Assembly: GCA_902767175.1 (NCBI GenBank)
Contig: CACXGH010000100.1
Span: 1-10,005 of the forward strand
Length of the DNA: 10,005 nucleotides
From: an uncultured Ruminococcus sp.
GTDB taxonomy: Bacteria; Bacillota; Clostridia; Oscillospirales; Acutalibacteraceae
Direction of reading: 5' to 3'
Shown one piece after another: positions 1-6,831 of this stretch. The notes under the pieces were generated by a model, which was given only the letters and a program-made list of their open reading frames with translations, did no database searches and was not told the origin of the DNA. Position 1 is the stretch's first letter; each line of letters opens with the position of its first letter. The position numbers were made by a program, and so were the translations under genes.

Positions 1-793
1 CACGGCATACGATATCGCTGAAATTAGCCTTTTCAAGCATCAGCGGAGCCTGATAAAGAACGGGTATCGTCATATTCTCTATAACGCAGTCGGGCTTGAC
101 ATTACAGAACATTGCAATTTTCTTGAAAATGCTGGGGTCAAGCGGCTCATCACAGCGAAGCACCATTATATCAGGGTTTATTCCGAGTGACCTCAGTTCC
201 TTAGCGGAATGCTGAGCAGGCTTCGACTTATGCTCCTCACTTCCCTTTATGTACGGCACAAGGCAGACATGAATGAACAGACTGTTCTCTCTGCCGACCT
301 CTACCGATACCTGACGTATAGCCTCAAGGAAAGGCTGGCTCTCTATATCGCCTACCGTACCGCCGATCTCTGTGATGACGATATCAGCATCGGAGTCCTT
401 GCCTACCGCATAGATAAACGACTTTATTTCATTGGTAATGTGAGGAATAACCTGAACTGTTTCACCAAGATAATCGCCGTGACGCTCTTTCTCGAGTACA
501 TTTGAATAAACCTTTCCTGTAGTAAGGTTTGAGAATTTATTGAGGTTTTCATCAATAAAGCGCTCATAGTGTCCAAGGTCAAGGTCTGTCTCGGCACCGT
601 CCTCGGTAACATATACCTCACCGTGCTGATAAGGACTCATTGTACCGGGGTCTACATTGATATACGGGTCAAGCTTCTGGGAAGCGACCTTGAGTCCCCT
701 TGCCTTGAGCAGTCTGCCGAGTGAGGCGGCAGTTATGCCTTTGCCGAGTCCCGAAACAACACCGCCTGTTACAAAGATGTATTTAGTCGTCAT
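1..793 (-). CDS. pyrG: CTP synthase, N-terminal synthetase domain (partial, runs off left edge)
   Basis: CTP synthase converts UTP to CTP using ATP and ammonia released from glutamine. The minus-strand frame is open from an ATG at 793-791 to the window edge and gives 264 residues, almost exactly the amidoligase domain; the C-terminal glutamine amidotransferase domain lies outside. It starts MTTKYIFVTGGVVSGLGKG, the family's P-loop-type nucleotide site. It continues with DPYINVDPGTMSPYQHGEV, DGAETDLDLGHYERF, VQVIPHITNEIK and EIGGTVGDIE, all hallmarks of PyrG. The start is fixed by a GGAG ribosome site about 10 bases upstream. The ATG overlaps the TGA of the preceding carB-dapF gene (ATGA, 790-793), so translational coupling is likely. 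As the last visible gene of the carA-carB-dapF-pyrG set, it places UTP-to-CTP conversion in the same transcript as carbamoyl phosphate synthesis. No disruption was seen in the visible part. Confidence 0.97.
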   Translation of the reverse strand, partial: MTTKYIFVTGGVVSGLGKGITAASLGRLLKARGLKVASQKLDPYINVDPGTMSPYQHGEVYVTEDGAETDLDLGHYERFIDENLNKFSNLTTGKVYSNVLEKERHGDYLGETVQVIPHITNEIKSFIYAVGKDSDADIVITEIGGTVGDIESQPFLEAIRQVSVEVGRENSLFIHVCLVPYIKGSEEHKSKPAQHSAKELRSLGINPDIMVLRCDEPLDPSIFKKIAMFCNVKPDCVIENMTIPVLYQAPLMLEKANFSDIVCR

Positions 794-3700
794 AATTCGA
801 TTTCTCCTTCAAATACCGTTTCAGCCTGACCTGTAAGATATACCGTTTCATCGGTATATTTAATAACAAGATTGCCGCCCTTCAGCTTGACGGTTATAGG
901 CTCATTCTTGCGGCAGAAACCGTTTTCTACAGCAGCTACCGCAACAGCGCAGGCACCTGTACCGCAAGCCCATGTTTCACCGCTGCCGCGCTCCCAGACA
1001 CGCATTTCTATCGTATGGTCATCAATTACCTTTACAAACTCTGCATTTACTCTCTCGGGGAATATTTCGCTGTTTTCAAAGAGCGGACCTACCTTTTCGA
1101 GGTCTATCTTATCCACATTGTTGCAGAATACAACACTGTGAGGATTACCCATAGATACGCAGGTGATGTTATACTGCTCACCGCCGATAGTTACAGGCTC
1201 GTTGATTACTCTGGGCTTATTTATTGCAACAGGTATTTCGGAAGCTGCAAGTACAGCCTTGCCCATATCTACCCTGAGCACATCGACTTCCCCGTCATGA
1301 CGGTAAGCCTTTAGCGTCTTGATACCGCTGAGTGTCTCTATTCTTACCTTGTCGCCGCTGACCATGTTATGGTCGAAAAGATACTTGCCTACACAGCGTA
1401 TGCCGTTTCCGCACATCTTTCCCTCACTGCCGTCAAGATTGAACATTCTCATCTTTGCGTCTGCTACGTCTGACGGACAGATAAGAATAACGCCGTCACC
1501 GCCGATTCCGTAGCGTCTGTCAGCAAAACGAACGCTGAGACCTTCGGGGTTGTTTATCTTCTGCTCAAAGCAGTTGAAATAAATATAATCGTTTCCGCAG
1601 CCCTGCATTTTTGTAAATCTGAGCTTCATCTTGGTCGTTCTCATATTGTTTATATCAACAAGCTCTGTGCTGTATTCGGAATACTTGCTCTTGAGTGAAT
1701 CCGCAAGTGCGTTTGCAGTGTCGATAGATGTAAGGCAGGGAATGTTCCTCTCTACCGTCTTTCTTCTTATCTTAACAGAATCACGGGTAGGAATTCTGCC
1801 CTTTGAAGATGTAGAAATAACATAGTTTATCTTGCCGCTCTCGATAAGGGTAAGTGTATTTTCCTTGTCATTCTCGTGTATCTTATCTACCTCTATTACG
1901 TCAAGACCGTAATTTCTGAGTGTCTTGGCGGTTCCCTTTGTAGCGTACAGTGTAAAACCAAGCTCATCGTACTTCTTTGCAACGTCGCCTATCTCGTTCT
2001 TATCGGGATTACGGACTGTAATAAATACACCGCCCTGCTTTGTCATCTTATAGCCTGCTGCGATAAGACCCTTGTAGAGAGCCTCTTCGAGTGTATTTGC
2101 AATTCCGAGCACCTCGCCTGTTGACTTCATCTCAGGGCCGAGCTGATTATCAACATTTATAAGCTTTTCAAAGGAGAATACCGGCACCTTAACGGCCACA
2201 TACGGAGAGCGTCTGTAAAGACCTGTGCCATAGCCCATATCTTCAAGTTTTTCGCCGAGCATTGCTCTTGTAGCAAGGTCTACCATCGGAACGCCTGTTA
2301 CCTTGCTTATGTAAGGAATAGTTCTTGAAGAACGGGGATTTACCTCGATAACATAGAGTTTATCCTCATAGATAAGGTACTGGATATTTACAAGACCTTT
2401 TGTCTTAAGAGAAACCGCAAGGTTTTTAGAGGTCGTTATGATATTCTGAGTCATTTCATCGCTGATATTCCATGCAGGATAAACGGCAATTGAGTCACCG
2501 GAGTGAATACCGGCACGCTCAACGTGCTGCATTATACCCGGGATAAGTATTTCCTCACCGTCACAGATAGCATCTACCTCAAGCTCTGTACCTGAGAGAT
2601 ACTTGTCTATGAGTATCGGATTTTCGATATTCTGAGCAAGGATTATTGCCATATATTCTCTTATATCAGCCTCATTGAAGGCTATTATCATATTCTGACC
2701 GCCAAGGACATATGAAGGACGCATAAGTACAGGATAGCCTATCCTTTCGGCAACCTCAAGAGCCTCATCTGTAGTCATTACCGTAAAGCCCTGAGGACGC
2801 TTTACATTATGCTTTTCGAGAAGCTCGTCGAAACGCTCTCTGTCCTCTGCCATATCAATGCTGTCTGCGGAAGTACCGAGAATATTCACACCGCTCTCGC
2901 TGAGGTACTTTGTGAGCTTGATAGCTGTCTGACCGCCGAATGCAACAACTACACCGTAGGGCTTTTCTGTCTTTATAATACCCATGACATCTTCATTGGT
3001 AAGCGGCTCGAAATATAGTCTGTCTGCTGTATCAAAGTCTGTAGATACTGTTTCCGGGTTATTATTTACGATAACAACATCGAAGCCTGCCTTCTTCAGC
3101 GCCCATACACAATGTACTGAAGCATAGTCGAACTCGATACCCTGACCGATACGGATAGGACCTGAGCCGAATACGATTATAGTCTTATTGGGCGAATTCT
3201 TTTCCTTTATAAAGCCTTCTGCCTCATTGTCGCTGTCATAGGTAGAATAGAAGTACGGAGTTTCGGCAGAGAACTCAGCCGCACAGGTATCAACCATTTT
3301 ATATACAGGCACCATCGGGTTTTCTATCTTCCCGCCCGAAAGTGATTCTATCGTTCTGTCAAGGAACCCTAAAAGCTTAGCCTTGCGGTAAAGCTCCTCT
3401 GTAAGCTCTTCTTCCTTGAGAGCCTTCTCACATCTTACAAGGTTAAAAAGTTTTTCAAGGAACCATTCGTCTATCATGGTAATTGAATGTATCTCATCAA
3501 CGGAAATACCCTTCTTCAGAGCCTCATAAACACAGAAGGAACGCTCATCATCGCATACATGGAGCCTGTCACGAAGCTCCTCTGTGCTCATTGCCTCAAA
3601 CTTGGGAGACGACATGGTATCGTGGCGTATCTCAGCACCTCTTACAGCCTTCATTATAGCCTGCTCAAACGTAGGAGCTATAGACATTACCTCGCCTGTA

Positions 3701-4833
3701 GCCTTCATCTGAGTACCGAGAGTTCTCTTTGCATATACGAATTTATCAAATGGCCACTTGGGGAATTTTACTACAACATAGTCAAGTGCAGGCTCAAAGC
3801 AGGCATAAGTAGTACCTGTTACGGCATTCTTTATCTCGTTGAGCGTATAGCCTATAGCAAGCTTTGCTGCAACCTTAGCTATGGGATATCCTGTTGCCTT
3901 TGAAGCAAGTGCAGATGAACGTGAAACACGGGGATTGACTTCAATTACGGCATAATTGAAGCTTTCAGGCTCAAGTGCGAACTGACAGTTACAGCCGCCT
4001 TCTACACCAAGTGCAGAGATAATATTCAGCGCTGCCGAACGGAGCATCTGATATTCCTTATCTGCAAGTGTCACAGCAGGAGCTATAACGATACTGTCGC
4101 CTGTATGAACGCCGACAGGATCGAAGTTTTCCATTGAGCAGACCGTAATAACGTTGCCCATTTTATCACGCATTACCTCGAACTCAATTTCCTTCCAGCC
4201 TGCTATACATTTTTCAACAAGCACCTGTGTGATAGGTGAAAGCTCAAGTCCGTTTGATGTGATCTCTCTGAGTTCATCTTCATTATTAACAATACCGCCG
4301 CCTGTACCGCCGAGTGTGAATGCAGGACGGATTATAACGGGATAGCCTATCTCATTAGCAAACTCAACGGCTGACTGTACATCATTGACTACGGTTGAAG
4401 GAATAACAGGCTGGCCGATGGACTCCATTGTGTCCTTGAACATCTGTCTGTCCTCTGCCTTGTCTATAGTCTCAGGGTTTGCACCGAGAAGCTTTACATT
4501 GTGCTTTTTAAGGAAGCCCTCCTTGGCAAGCTGCATGGAGAGTGTAAGACCTGTCTGTCCTCCGAGAGTTGAGAGCAGTGAATCAGGCTGCTCCTTTATA
4601 ATAATTCTCTTTACTGTCTCAAGGGTAAGCGGCTCGATATATACCTTATCAGCCATTGCCTTATCCGTCATTATGGTTGCAGGGTTGGAATTGACAAGAA
4701 TTACCTCAAGTCCTTCTTCCTTCAGAGCACGGCAGGCCTGTGTGCCTGCATAGTCAAACTCAGCAGCCTGACCGATCACGATAGGACCTGAGCCAATTAC
4801 GAGAACTCTTTTTATACTATTATCCTTAGGCAT
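790..4833 (-). CDS. carB/dapF: Fusion protein: carbamoyl-phosphate synthase large subunit + diaminopimelate epimerase
   Basis: One 1347-residue frame carries two complete enzymes. Residues 1-1065 are CarB, which makes carbamoyl phosphate from bicarbonate, ATP and ammonia channelled from CarA. The first ATP-grasp half (about 1-400) has LVIGSGPIVIGQAAEFDYAG, RPAFTLGGTGGG and EVNPRVSRSSALASKATGYP. An oligomerisation region follows (about 400-545). The second half starts near 550 with VFGSGPIRIGQGIEFDY and has EVNPRSSRTIPYISKVTGVP. An MGS-like allosteric domain runs from about 935 to 1065. After three linker residues (TTK), residues 1069-1347 form DapF, which interconverts LL- and meso-diaminopimelate. 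It has GCGNDY, both catalytic cysteines (MCGNGIRC, Cys1141; WACGTGAC, Cys1290) and GNPHSVVF. Both parts have normal family length. The ATG (4833-4831) sits 9 bases after an AGGAGG and overlaps carA by 8 bases. No ribosome site precedes the DapF methionine (1629), which argues for translation as one chain. Confidence 0.96.
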   Translation of the reverse strand: MPKDNSIKRVLVIGSGPIVIGQAAEFDYAGTQACRALKEEGLEVILVNSNPATIMTDKAMADKVYIEPLTLETVKRIIIKEQPDSLLSTLGGQTGLTLSMQLAKEGFLKKHNVKLLGANPETIDKAEDRQMFKDTMESIGQPVIPSTVVNDVQSAVEFANEIGYPVIIRPAFTLGGTGGGIVNNEDELREITSNGLELSPITQVLVEKCIAGWKEIEFEVMRDKMGNVITVCSMENFDPVGVHTGDSIVIAPAVTLADKEYQMLRSAALNIISALGVEGGCNCQFALEPESFNYAVIEVNPRVSRSSALASKATGYPIAKVAAKLAIGYTLNEIKNAVTGTTYACFEPALDYVVVKFPKWPFDKFVYAKRTLGTQMKATGEVMSIAPTFEQAIMKAVRGAEIRHDTMSSPKFEAMSTEELRDRLHVCDDERSFCVYEALKKGISVDEIHSITMIDEWFLEKLFNLVRCEKALKEEELTEELYRKAKLLGFLDRTIESLSGGKIENPMVPVYKMVDTCAAEFSAETPYFYSTYDSDNEAEGFIKEKNSPNKTIIVFGSGPIRIGQGIEFDYASVHCVWALKKAGFDVVIVNNNPETVSTDFDTADRLYFEPLTNEDVMGIIKTEKPYGVVVAFGGQTAIKLTKYLSESGVNILGTSADSIDMAEDRERFDELLEKHNVKRPQGFTVMTTDEALEVAERIGYPVLMRPSYVLGGQNMIIAFNEADIREYMAIILAQNIENPILIDKYLSGTELEVDAICDGEEILIPGIMQHVERAGIHSGDSIAVYPAWNISDEMTQNIITTSKNLAVSLKTKGLVNIQYLIYEDKLYVIEVNPRSSRTIPYISKVTGVPMVDLATRAMLGEKLEDMGYGTGLYRRSPYVAVKVPVFSFEKLINVDNQLGPEMKSTGEVLGIANTLEEALYKGLIAAGYKMTKQGGVFITVRNPDKNEIGDVAKKYDELGFTLYATKGTAKTLRNYGLDVIEVDKIHENDKENTLTLIESGKINYVISTSSKGRIPTRDSVKIRRKTVERNIPCLTSIDTANALADSLKSKYSEYSTELVDINNMRTTKMKLRFTKMQGCGNDYIYFNCFEQKINNPEGLSVRFADRRYGIGGDGVILICPSDVADAKMRMFNLDGSEGKMCGNGIRCVGKYLFDHNMVSGDKVRIETLSGIKTLKAYRHDGEVDVLRVDMGKAVLAASEIPVAINKPRVINEPVTIGGEQYNITCVSMGNPHSVVFCNNVDKIDLEKVGPLFENSEIFPERVNAEFVKVIDDHTIEMRVWERGSGETWACGTGACAVAVAAVENGFCRKNEPITVKLKGGNLVIKYTDETVYLTGQAETVFEGEIEL

Positions 4834-5911
4834 TGTTCTTATCCTCCTGCATCATTGCAATAAATTTATCGAAAAGGAACGAGGTGTCGAGCGGGCCGCC
4901 GCAAGCCTCGGGGTGGAACTGTACCGTAAACGCAGGCATATCCGTGTATGTAACGCCCTCACAGGTGCCGTCATTTGCATTTATAAAGCTTTCGTAAGCA
5001 TTCTCAGGGAGTGAGTCTGCTACTACTGCATAACCGTGATTCTGGCTTGTTATATAGACTCTGCCTGTCTTTGTGTCAGTTGCAGGCTGGTTTGCGCCTC
5101 TGTGACCGTACTTGAGCTTTTCGGTTTTCGCACCCTGAGAAAGTGCAAGAAGCTGATGACCGAGACATATTCCGAATGTAGGTATCTTCTCTTTGCAGAG
5201 AATTCGGAGCTGTTCGATAATTTCTTTATTCTCCTGTGGATCTCCGGGGCCGTTGCTCAGCATTATGCCGTCGGGCTTCATAGCTATGATATCTGCTGCC
5301 GGTGTGCTGCCGGGAACGACCGTTACATTGCAGCCTCTCTTTACAAGCTCACGGCAGATATTGAGCTTCGCACCGAAATCCATAAGCACTACGTTATACC
5401 TGCCGTTTTCAGCATCGTGCTGTTCGGGCTTATCTATCGTTACAGAGCTGACTGCACCGGTTACCTTATAGTCCTTTAAGGACTCCGCATCTGCTGATGA
5501 CGGCTCGGTATAGGTTATCTTGGCGTTCATAACACCGTACTCTCTTACTGTTTTTGTAAGACAGCGTGTATCTATGCCGTAAAGTCCGGGAATGTCATTC
5601 TCTTTTAAAAAGGCATCAAGCTGTCCCTCACAACGGAAGTTGGAAGGCTGCTGACACCACTCTCTTACTATATAAGCTCTGAGGGCAGGCTTTCTGCTCT
5701 CAAAATCCGACGGAATGACTCCGTAATTTCCGATAAGCGGAAATGTCTGACAAACGATCTGTCCGTAATAGCTCGGATCTGTCAGCGTCTCAAGATATCC
5801 CGTCATAGCTGTTGTAAAAACAAGCTCTCCCACGGTCTCTTTTTCTGCGCCAAAAGCACAACCCTCATAAACATCTCCGTTCTCCAAAATAAGATAGGCT
5901 TTTTTCTCCAT
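4826..5911 (-). CDS. carA: Carbamoyl-phosphate synthase small subunit (glutamine amidotransferase)
   Basis: CarA hydrolyses glutamine and passes ammonia to CarB for carbamoyl phosphate synthesis, the shared precursor of pyrimidines and arginine. From the chosen ATG it has 361 residues, the usual length. The N-terminal CPSase small-chain domain (about 1-140) contains GELVFTTAMTGYLETLTDPSY and GIDTRCLTK; I see its typical fold signatures. The class I glutamine amidotransferase domain (about 170-355) has LSNGPGDP, the nucleophile Cys249 in GICLGHQ, and His333 and Glu335 in FHPEA. The motif after that is CGGPLDT where SPGPxDT is common, a mild variation outside the triad. A longer GTG start at 5947 exists in frame but lacks a good ribosome site, whereas the ATG at 5911 follows AAAGGA by 9 bases and begins MEKKAYLILENG as in relatives. 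The stop overlaps the carB start by 8 bases. Confidence 0.97.
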   Translation of the reverse strand: MEKKAYLILENGDVYEGCAFGAEKETVGELVFTTAMTGYLETLTDPSYYGQIVCQTFPLIGNYGVIPSDFESRKPALRAYIVREWCQQPSNFRCEGQLDAFLKENDIPGLYGIDTRCLTKTVREYGVMNAKITYTEPSSADAESLKDYKVTGAVSSVTIDKPEQHDAENGRYNVVLMDFGAKLNICRELVKRGCNVTVVPGSTPAADIIAMKPDGIMLSNGPGDPQENKEIIEQLRILCKEKIPTFGICLGHQLLALSQGAKTEKLKYGHRGANQPATDTKTGRVYITSQNHGYAVVADSLPENAYESFINANDGTCEGVTYTDMPAFTVQFHPEACGGPLDTSFLFDKFIAMMQEDKNNA

Positions 5912-6129
5912 TTTTACCAATCCTTTCCGCTTTTCGTTTTTTATCACTTACCTGCAGGAGCTGTCCCTGCCGCCTTTTACAGAAAAACATCTGCAGTAAG
6001 GCATTCATTTATATAAATCTGAATACACGAAACACAGACCTGCATATATCACCACACATTCAGATAAAGTGTTCAGGGAAGGGCTTATCAGACCCATTGC
6101 CTGTATTGCGTGATTTATTCAGTGGTTCC
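5912..6129 (-). promoter_or_regulatory. carA upstream region with a small stem-loop; promoter not resolved
   Basis: The gap between the ANTAR gene and carA is 218 bases and should hold the promoter or leader of the car operon if that operon is transcribed independently. I see a short hairpin at 5954-5970 (GCAGG paired with CCTGC, 7-base loop), 43 bases ahead of the carA start. AT-rich stretches near 6013-6022 and 6043-6050 could serve as -10 elements, but no convincing -35 partner stands at the right distance. I found neither a terminator-antiterminator pair with a U-tract nor a recognisable PyrR-binding loop. The right-hand edge contains one copy of the palindromic repeat described separately. 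Confidence 0.3.
5921..5926 (-). promoter_or_regulatory. Ribosome binding site that fixes the carA start
   Basis: AAAGGA lies 9 bases before the ATG at 5911-5909. It supports this start over the upstream in-frame GTG at 5947, whose preceding bases show no comparable site. Confidence 0.7.
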
Positions 6130-6133
6130 TTAG
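6108..6133 (-). repeat. Copy A of a short palindrome-derived repeat at the ANTAR stop codon
   Basis: On the minus strand this 26-base segment starts CTAAGGAACCACTGA and includes the TAA stop of the ANTAR gene (6132-6130). Its last 15 bases, CTGAATAAATCACGC, are identical to 6793-6807 on the plus strand inside copy B. Over the whole segment about 23 of 26 positions match copy B if one gap is allowed. Its first 15 bases also resemble the other arm of copy B at 13 of 15 positions. The second arm of the palindrome is not clear here, so this copy looks degenerate. Confidence 0.6.
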
Positions 6134-6699
6134 TTATCATAGGTACTCAGCAGACGCTTGGCGACCTCTGCTTTTGTAATGCGAAGATCCATTGCCTGTT
6201 TTTCAAGATACTTATGTGCCTGCGGCTCCGACATGGAAAGATATTTAATAAGCACACTCTTTGCCCTGTTGATAGTTCTGTCATCATCTATCTTTCTGAG
6301 CAGCTCTGACTTTTCGTGTCTTATTCCTTTCATTCTGTCAGAAGCAGCCTCAAGCAGCCTGAGTGCCTTATAGAAAAGCTGTTTGTTAACAGGTTTTGCT
6401 ATGACAAAAACCCCATAGCTGCATACCTTGCCTTCTGTTTCGGCTTCAAGCTCACTCTTTACAAGCATCATCAGCCCCGCATCGGTTTTTTCGGAAAGCT
6501 CGCAGGCGAGCTTATCTCCGAATTCATCATGCAGCGGTGTATTAATAAGTATAGTGTCATAAGTTTTTAAGGAAACAAGTCTGCGTGCGCCGGCAGCGCT
6601 TACCGCTATATCCTTTTCCGAAAAGCTTTCCCTGCTTATCAGCTCTGTAAGCTTATCCGCACCCTGTTCGGTTGATGAAACTATAAGAATCTTATCCAA
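6130..6699 (-). CDS. ANTAR-domain regulator (NitR-like RNA-binding antiterminator) with a degenerate receiver domain
   Basis: This 189-residue protein has a response-regulator-like N-terminal domain (about 1-120) and a C-terminal ANTAR domain (about 130-187). ANTAR proteins bind paired hairpins in nascent RNA and prevent premature termination. The ANTAR part shows INRAKSVLIKYLSMSEPQAH and the helix LEKQAMDLRITKAEVAKRLL, in family order. In the receiver half, the strand YDTILINTPL carries Asn53 where the phosphorylated Asp normally stands, and the acidic pair after the first strand is absent (VSSTEQG). The conserved Lys-Pro (AKPV, Lys102) remains. It probably does not respond to a histidine kinase in the usual way. 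The start is TTG at 6699 with AAGGG about 10 bases upstream; no ATG fits. It follows the GS-like gene, an arrangement I recall from clostridial glnA-nitR clusters. Its direct RNA target is inferred, not shown. Confidence 0.88.
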   Translation of the reverse strand: MDKILIVSSTEQGADKLTELISRESFSEKDIAVSAAGARRLVSLKTYDTILINTPLHDEFGDKLACELSEKTDAGLMMLVKSELEAETEGKVCSYGVFVIAKPVNKQLFYKALRLLEAASDRMKGIRHEKSELLRKIDDDRTINRAKSVLIKYLSMSEPQAHKYLEKQAMDLRITKAEVAKRLLSTYDN

Positions 6700-6720
6700 A
6701 AGCCAGACACCCTTCTTATT

Positions 6721-6749
6721 ATTTTACAAAATTTTTGTCTTTCAATCAA
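6721..6749 (-). promoter_or_regulatory. Probable promoter of the ANTAR gene
   Basis: TTGATT (6749-6744) and TAAAAT (6726-6721) are separated by 17 bases on the minus strand, a good match to a housekeeping sigma promoter. Transcription would begin about 15 bases before the TTG start, leaving a very short leader that holds the AAGGG ribosome site. The spacer and -10 contain the inverted repeat ACAAAA-A-TTTTGT. Confidence 0.55.
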
Positions 6750-6780
6750 GCGAAACACAAAATATTACCGCTATTTTAAA

Positions 6781-6830
6781 CTTAGGGAATCGCTGAATAA
6801 ATCACGCCTTACGGCTCAGCGCTTCCTTAG
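6781..6830 (-). repeat. Copy B: 50-base imperfect palindrome directly after the GS-like stop codon
   Basis: The arms 6781-6796 and 6816-6830 form a stem of about 15 base pairs with one bulged base and two mismatches. The innermost six pairs (CGCTGA with TCAGCG) are perfect. The loop contains a nested hairpin, GCC-GTAA-GGC (6815-6806), with a GNRA-type tetraloop. The element starts one base after the TGA of the GS-like gene. Only three T residues follow the stem on the minus strand, so it is at best a weak terminator. It may instead be a repetitive extragenic palindrome or small mobile repeat, and it may protect or process the 3' end of the transcript. Confidence 0.65.
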
Positions 6831-6831
6831 A

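Noticed and set aside
209..505. 98-codon plus-strand frame opposite pyrG
   Set aside because: It is antisense to intact, highly conserved CTP synthase sequence and has no motif of its own.
3487..3903. 138-codon plus-strand frame opposite carB
   Set aside because: It lies fully antisense to well-conserved CarB sequence; the composition (Leu, Tyr, Cys, His rich) is typical of an antisense shadow.
5036..5479. 147-codon plus-strand frame opposite carA
   Set aside because: It is antisense to the conserved amidotransferase domain of CarA, has a cysteine-rich shadow composition, and shows no ribosome site or promoter.
5912..5947. Longer carA start at a GTG codon (adds 12 residues)
   Set aside because: No good ribosome site precedes the GTG and the extension (MIKNEKRKGLVK) contains the ribosome site of the internal ATG; family members start near MEKKAYLILENG.
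5954..5970. Pyrimidine attenuator (PyrR-type) upstream of carA
   Set aside because: Only a five-base-pair hairpin is seen, without a U-tract, an alternative antiterminator, or the conserved PyrR loop sequence.
6781..6830. Palindrome after the GS-like gene as a standard intrinsic terminator
   Set aside because: The stem is long but interrupted, the nested loop structure is unusual, and only TTT follows on the transcribed strand; I list it as a repeat instead.
6108..6830. ANTAR gene as cargo of a transposon bounded by the inverted repeats
   Set aside because: No transposase or target duplication is visible, copy A is degenerate, and the GS-like/ANTAR gene order matches a known clostridial arrangement, so a mobile unit is not needed to explain it.
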